Assembly (NCBI RefSeq): GCF_041429795.1
Contig: NZ_CP163424.1
Coordinates: 372,001 to 436,000, forward strand
DNA: 64,000 bases
Reading direction: 5' to 3'
Origin: Algimonas porphyrae
Lineage (GTDB): Bacteria > Pseudomonadota > Alphaproteobacteria > Caulobacterales > Maricaulaceae
The stretch's first letter is position 1, and each line of letters begins with the position of its first letter. Below are positions 62,977-64,000 of the stretch, in pieces. The translations under genes and the position numbers were made by a program. Under the pieces are notes generated by a model. The model was not told the DNA's origin, searched no databases, and was given only the letters and a program-made list of their open reading frames with translations.

Positions 62977-63921
62977 ATGCGATTGCAGACTTTACTCATG
63001 ACGGCGGCGCTTGCCCTGTCCCTTGGCGGATGTGGCGCGGCGGACCCGGCACCAGCGAAGAGTGCCGATCCGCAGGTCGGTGCGGCAGGGGCCTCTGTCG
63101 CCACTCTTTACAGTCAGGGCTGGCTGTCGGTCGAAACGGTCGGGAACGGCCCCGATGTGATCCTGCTACCAGGTCTGTCCAGCGCGAGTACGGTCTGGGA
63201 CGCCACAGTGGCCGCGCTGAAAGACGATTACAGGCTGCACCGCGTCGATATTGCCGGTTTCGCCGGGCAACAGACGGGTGAGCCACGCGATGACATCATT
63301 GCGGGACTGGCCGACGATCTGGCGACCTATATCGACACGCAATCTGGCAATGCTCCGATCCTGATCGGTCATTCCATGGGCGGTTTCACGGCGTTGCATG
63401 TCAGTCGCGATCTGGGCGACCGGGTGCGAGCTGCCGTGATCGTTGACAGCCTGCCTTTCTATCCGCTCATCCTCGATCCCAATGCGACCGCGGACAGTGT
63501 CAGGCCGCAAGCCGAAGCCATGATCGCGCAGATGCGCGCCCTGCCCAAACCGGCCTATGACGCGATGCAGGCCCAGATGGTTACGCGGCTGTCGAAAAAT
63601 ACTGCCGCACAGACACGGATCGCTCAGTGGAGCGCTGAGTCTGATCGCGATGTCGTGCTGGACGCGATGGCAGAGCTGATGATGACGGATATGCGCCCGC
63701 AACTCGCGGATATCGTGCCACCGATTACCGTCATCTATGCGCATGACCCTCTCATGGGCCTTCCGCCCGAAACCGTCGATGCGCTCTACGCATCGGCTTA
63801 TTCGGGCGTCCCGCAGCTGACACTGACCCGGGTGGATGAGAGCTTCCATTTCATCATGGACGATCAGCCCGACGCATTTCTAACCGCGCTTCGTCAAGCG
63901 CTCTCACACCACGAACAGTAA
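62977..63921 (+). CDS. Alpha/beta-hydrolase lipoprotein
   Basis: A 314-residue exported hydrolase. A lipoprotein-type signal ends in GGC (Cys20). The alpha/beta-hydrolase fold is marked by ILLPGLSSAS (oxyanion region), nucleophile GHSMGG, and a late SFHFIMDD segment carrying the catalytic His. The substrate is unknown (esterase or lactonase-like). The ATG at 62977 is preferred over an upstream TTG inside the operator dyad. A further gene starts 20 bp downstream. Confidence 0.88.
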   Translation: MRLQTLLMTAALALSLGGCGAADPAPAKSADPQVGAAGASVATLYSQGWLSVETVGNGPDVILLPGLSSASTVWDATVAALKDDYRLHRVDIAGFAGQQTGEPRDDIIAGLADDLATYIDTQSGNAPILIGHSMGGFTALHVSRDLGDRVRAAVIVDSLPFYPLILDPNATADSVRPQAEAMIAQMRALPKPAYDAMQAQMVTRLSKNTAAQTRIAQWSAESDRDVVLDAMAELMMTDMRPQLADIVPPITVIYAHDPLMGLPPETVDALYASAYSGVPQLTLTRVDESFHFIMDDQPDAFLTALRQALSHHEQ

Positions 63922-63941
63922 TCAGGACTTAGGAGATTATC

Positions 63942-64000
63942 ATGTCACAGAAACGCGCGCATCGTCGCTATACCTTCACCATGATCGGGGCATCGCTGGC
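63942..64000 (+). CDS. Start of a further gene (cut by window end)
   Basis: An ATG at 63942 with AGGAG six bases upstream opens a frame of 19 codons to the window edge. The peptide begins MSQKRAHRRYTFTMIGASLA, a basic start running into a hydrophobic stretch, as in a small membrane protein. It probably shares the hydrolase operon. Too little is visible for a family call. Confidence 0.6.
   Translation, partial: MSQKRAHRRYTFTMIGASL

Overview
The window is about 60 % G+C, densely coded chromosome from an alphaproteobacterium. The gene content points to the Caulobacterales/Maricaulales group: a CC0125/CC1285-type lipoprotein, the secB - Tim44-like - mltA - smr block, many TonB-dependent receptors and secreted hydrolases, and a K+-independent H+-pyrophosphatase. 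A marine or aquatic, aerobic, heterotrophic lifestyle is an inference. No insertion sequence, prophage, CRISPR array, rRNA or tRNA gene was found.

Layout. 1-4.9 kb: most of leuS, a YHS-domain periplasmic protein, an AraC regulator, a DUF1761 membrane protein and a small lipoprotein. 4.9-12.8 kb: secreted prolyl oligopeptidase, BON-MscS channel, a serine-hydrolase/dapF pair, an EreA-like secreted protein and an aromatic-rich lipoprotein. 12.9-22.8 kb: membrane protein, gluzincin peptidase, hppA, TonB receptor, soluble PQQ-type dehydrogenase, thpR and an aldo/keto reductase. 23-31.3 kb: Bax-inhibitor-1 protein, type III polyketide synthase with ICMT-like methyltransferase, TraB/GumN lipoprotein, an SdpR/SdpI-like pair with a visible operator, a fatty acid hydroxylase-family protein, a cadherin-PQQ dehydrogenase lipoprotein and dapD. 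31.4-42.2 kb: ECF sigma factor with membrane partner, M28 peptidase-yaiI, LysR, SAM methyltransferase, ubiE-yciB and acnA. 42.2-50.8 kb: iron-regulated siderophore receptor behind twin Fur-like dyads, BLUF photoreceptor, LRAT-like protein, glycine-zipper lipoprotein, ABA4-like and IalB-like proteins, and a plsC - LplT-like MFS - SpoU operon. 50.8-64 kb: beta-propeller protein, saccharopine-dehydrogenase-like reductase, OxyR, secB/Tim44/mltA/smr/amidase, a DHFR-like reductase, a lower-G+C patch with a structured non-coding stretch and an orphan ORF, hslU, DUF2157 protein and an alpha/beta hydrolase.

Functional themes. Envelope and membrane maintenance is prominent: dapD and dapF (diaminopimelate for peptidoglycan), mltA, secB, Tim44, the acyltransferase/transporter operon and yciB. 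Secreted or lipid-anchored hydrolases are numerous. Energy and stress functions include hppA, acnA, ubiE, OxyR (with both redox cysteines) and hslU. Most of the window is ordinary core and shell genome.

The stretches least explained by known features are: the structured 59.7-60.1 kb region ending in a strong terminator, followed by the orphan 92-residue ORF; the SdpR/SdpI-like module; the base-composition patch inside leuS; and the repeat-bearing leaders upstream of hppA, the gluzincin peptidase, the BI-1 gene and the 63-kb hydrolase. No complete new multi-gene system could be demonstrated. Several starts given here are internal to longer open frames and were chosen by ribosome binding site, signal peptide or family length; the reasons are stated per entry.
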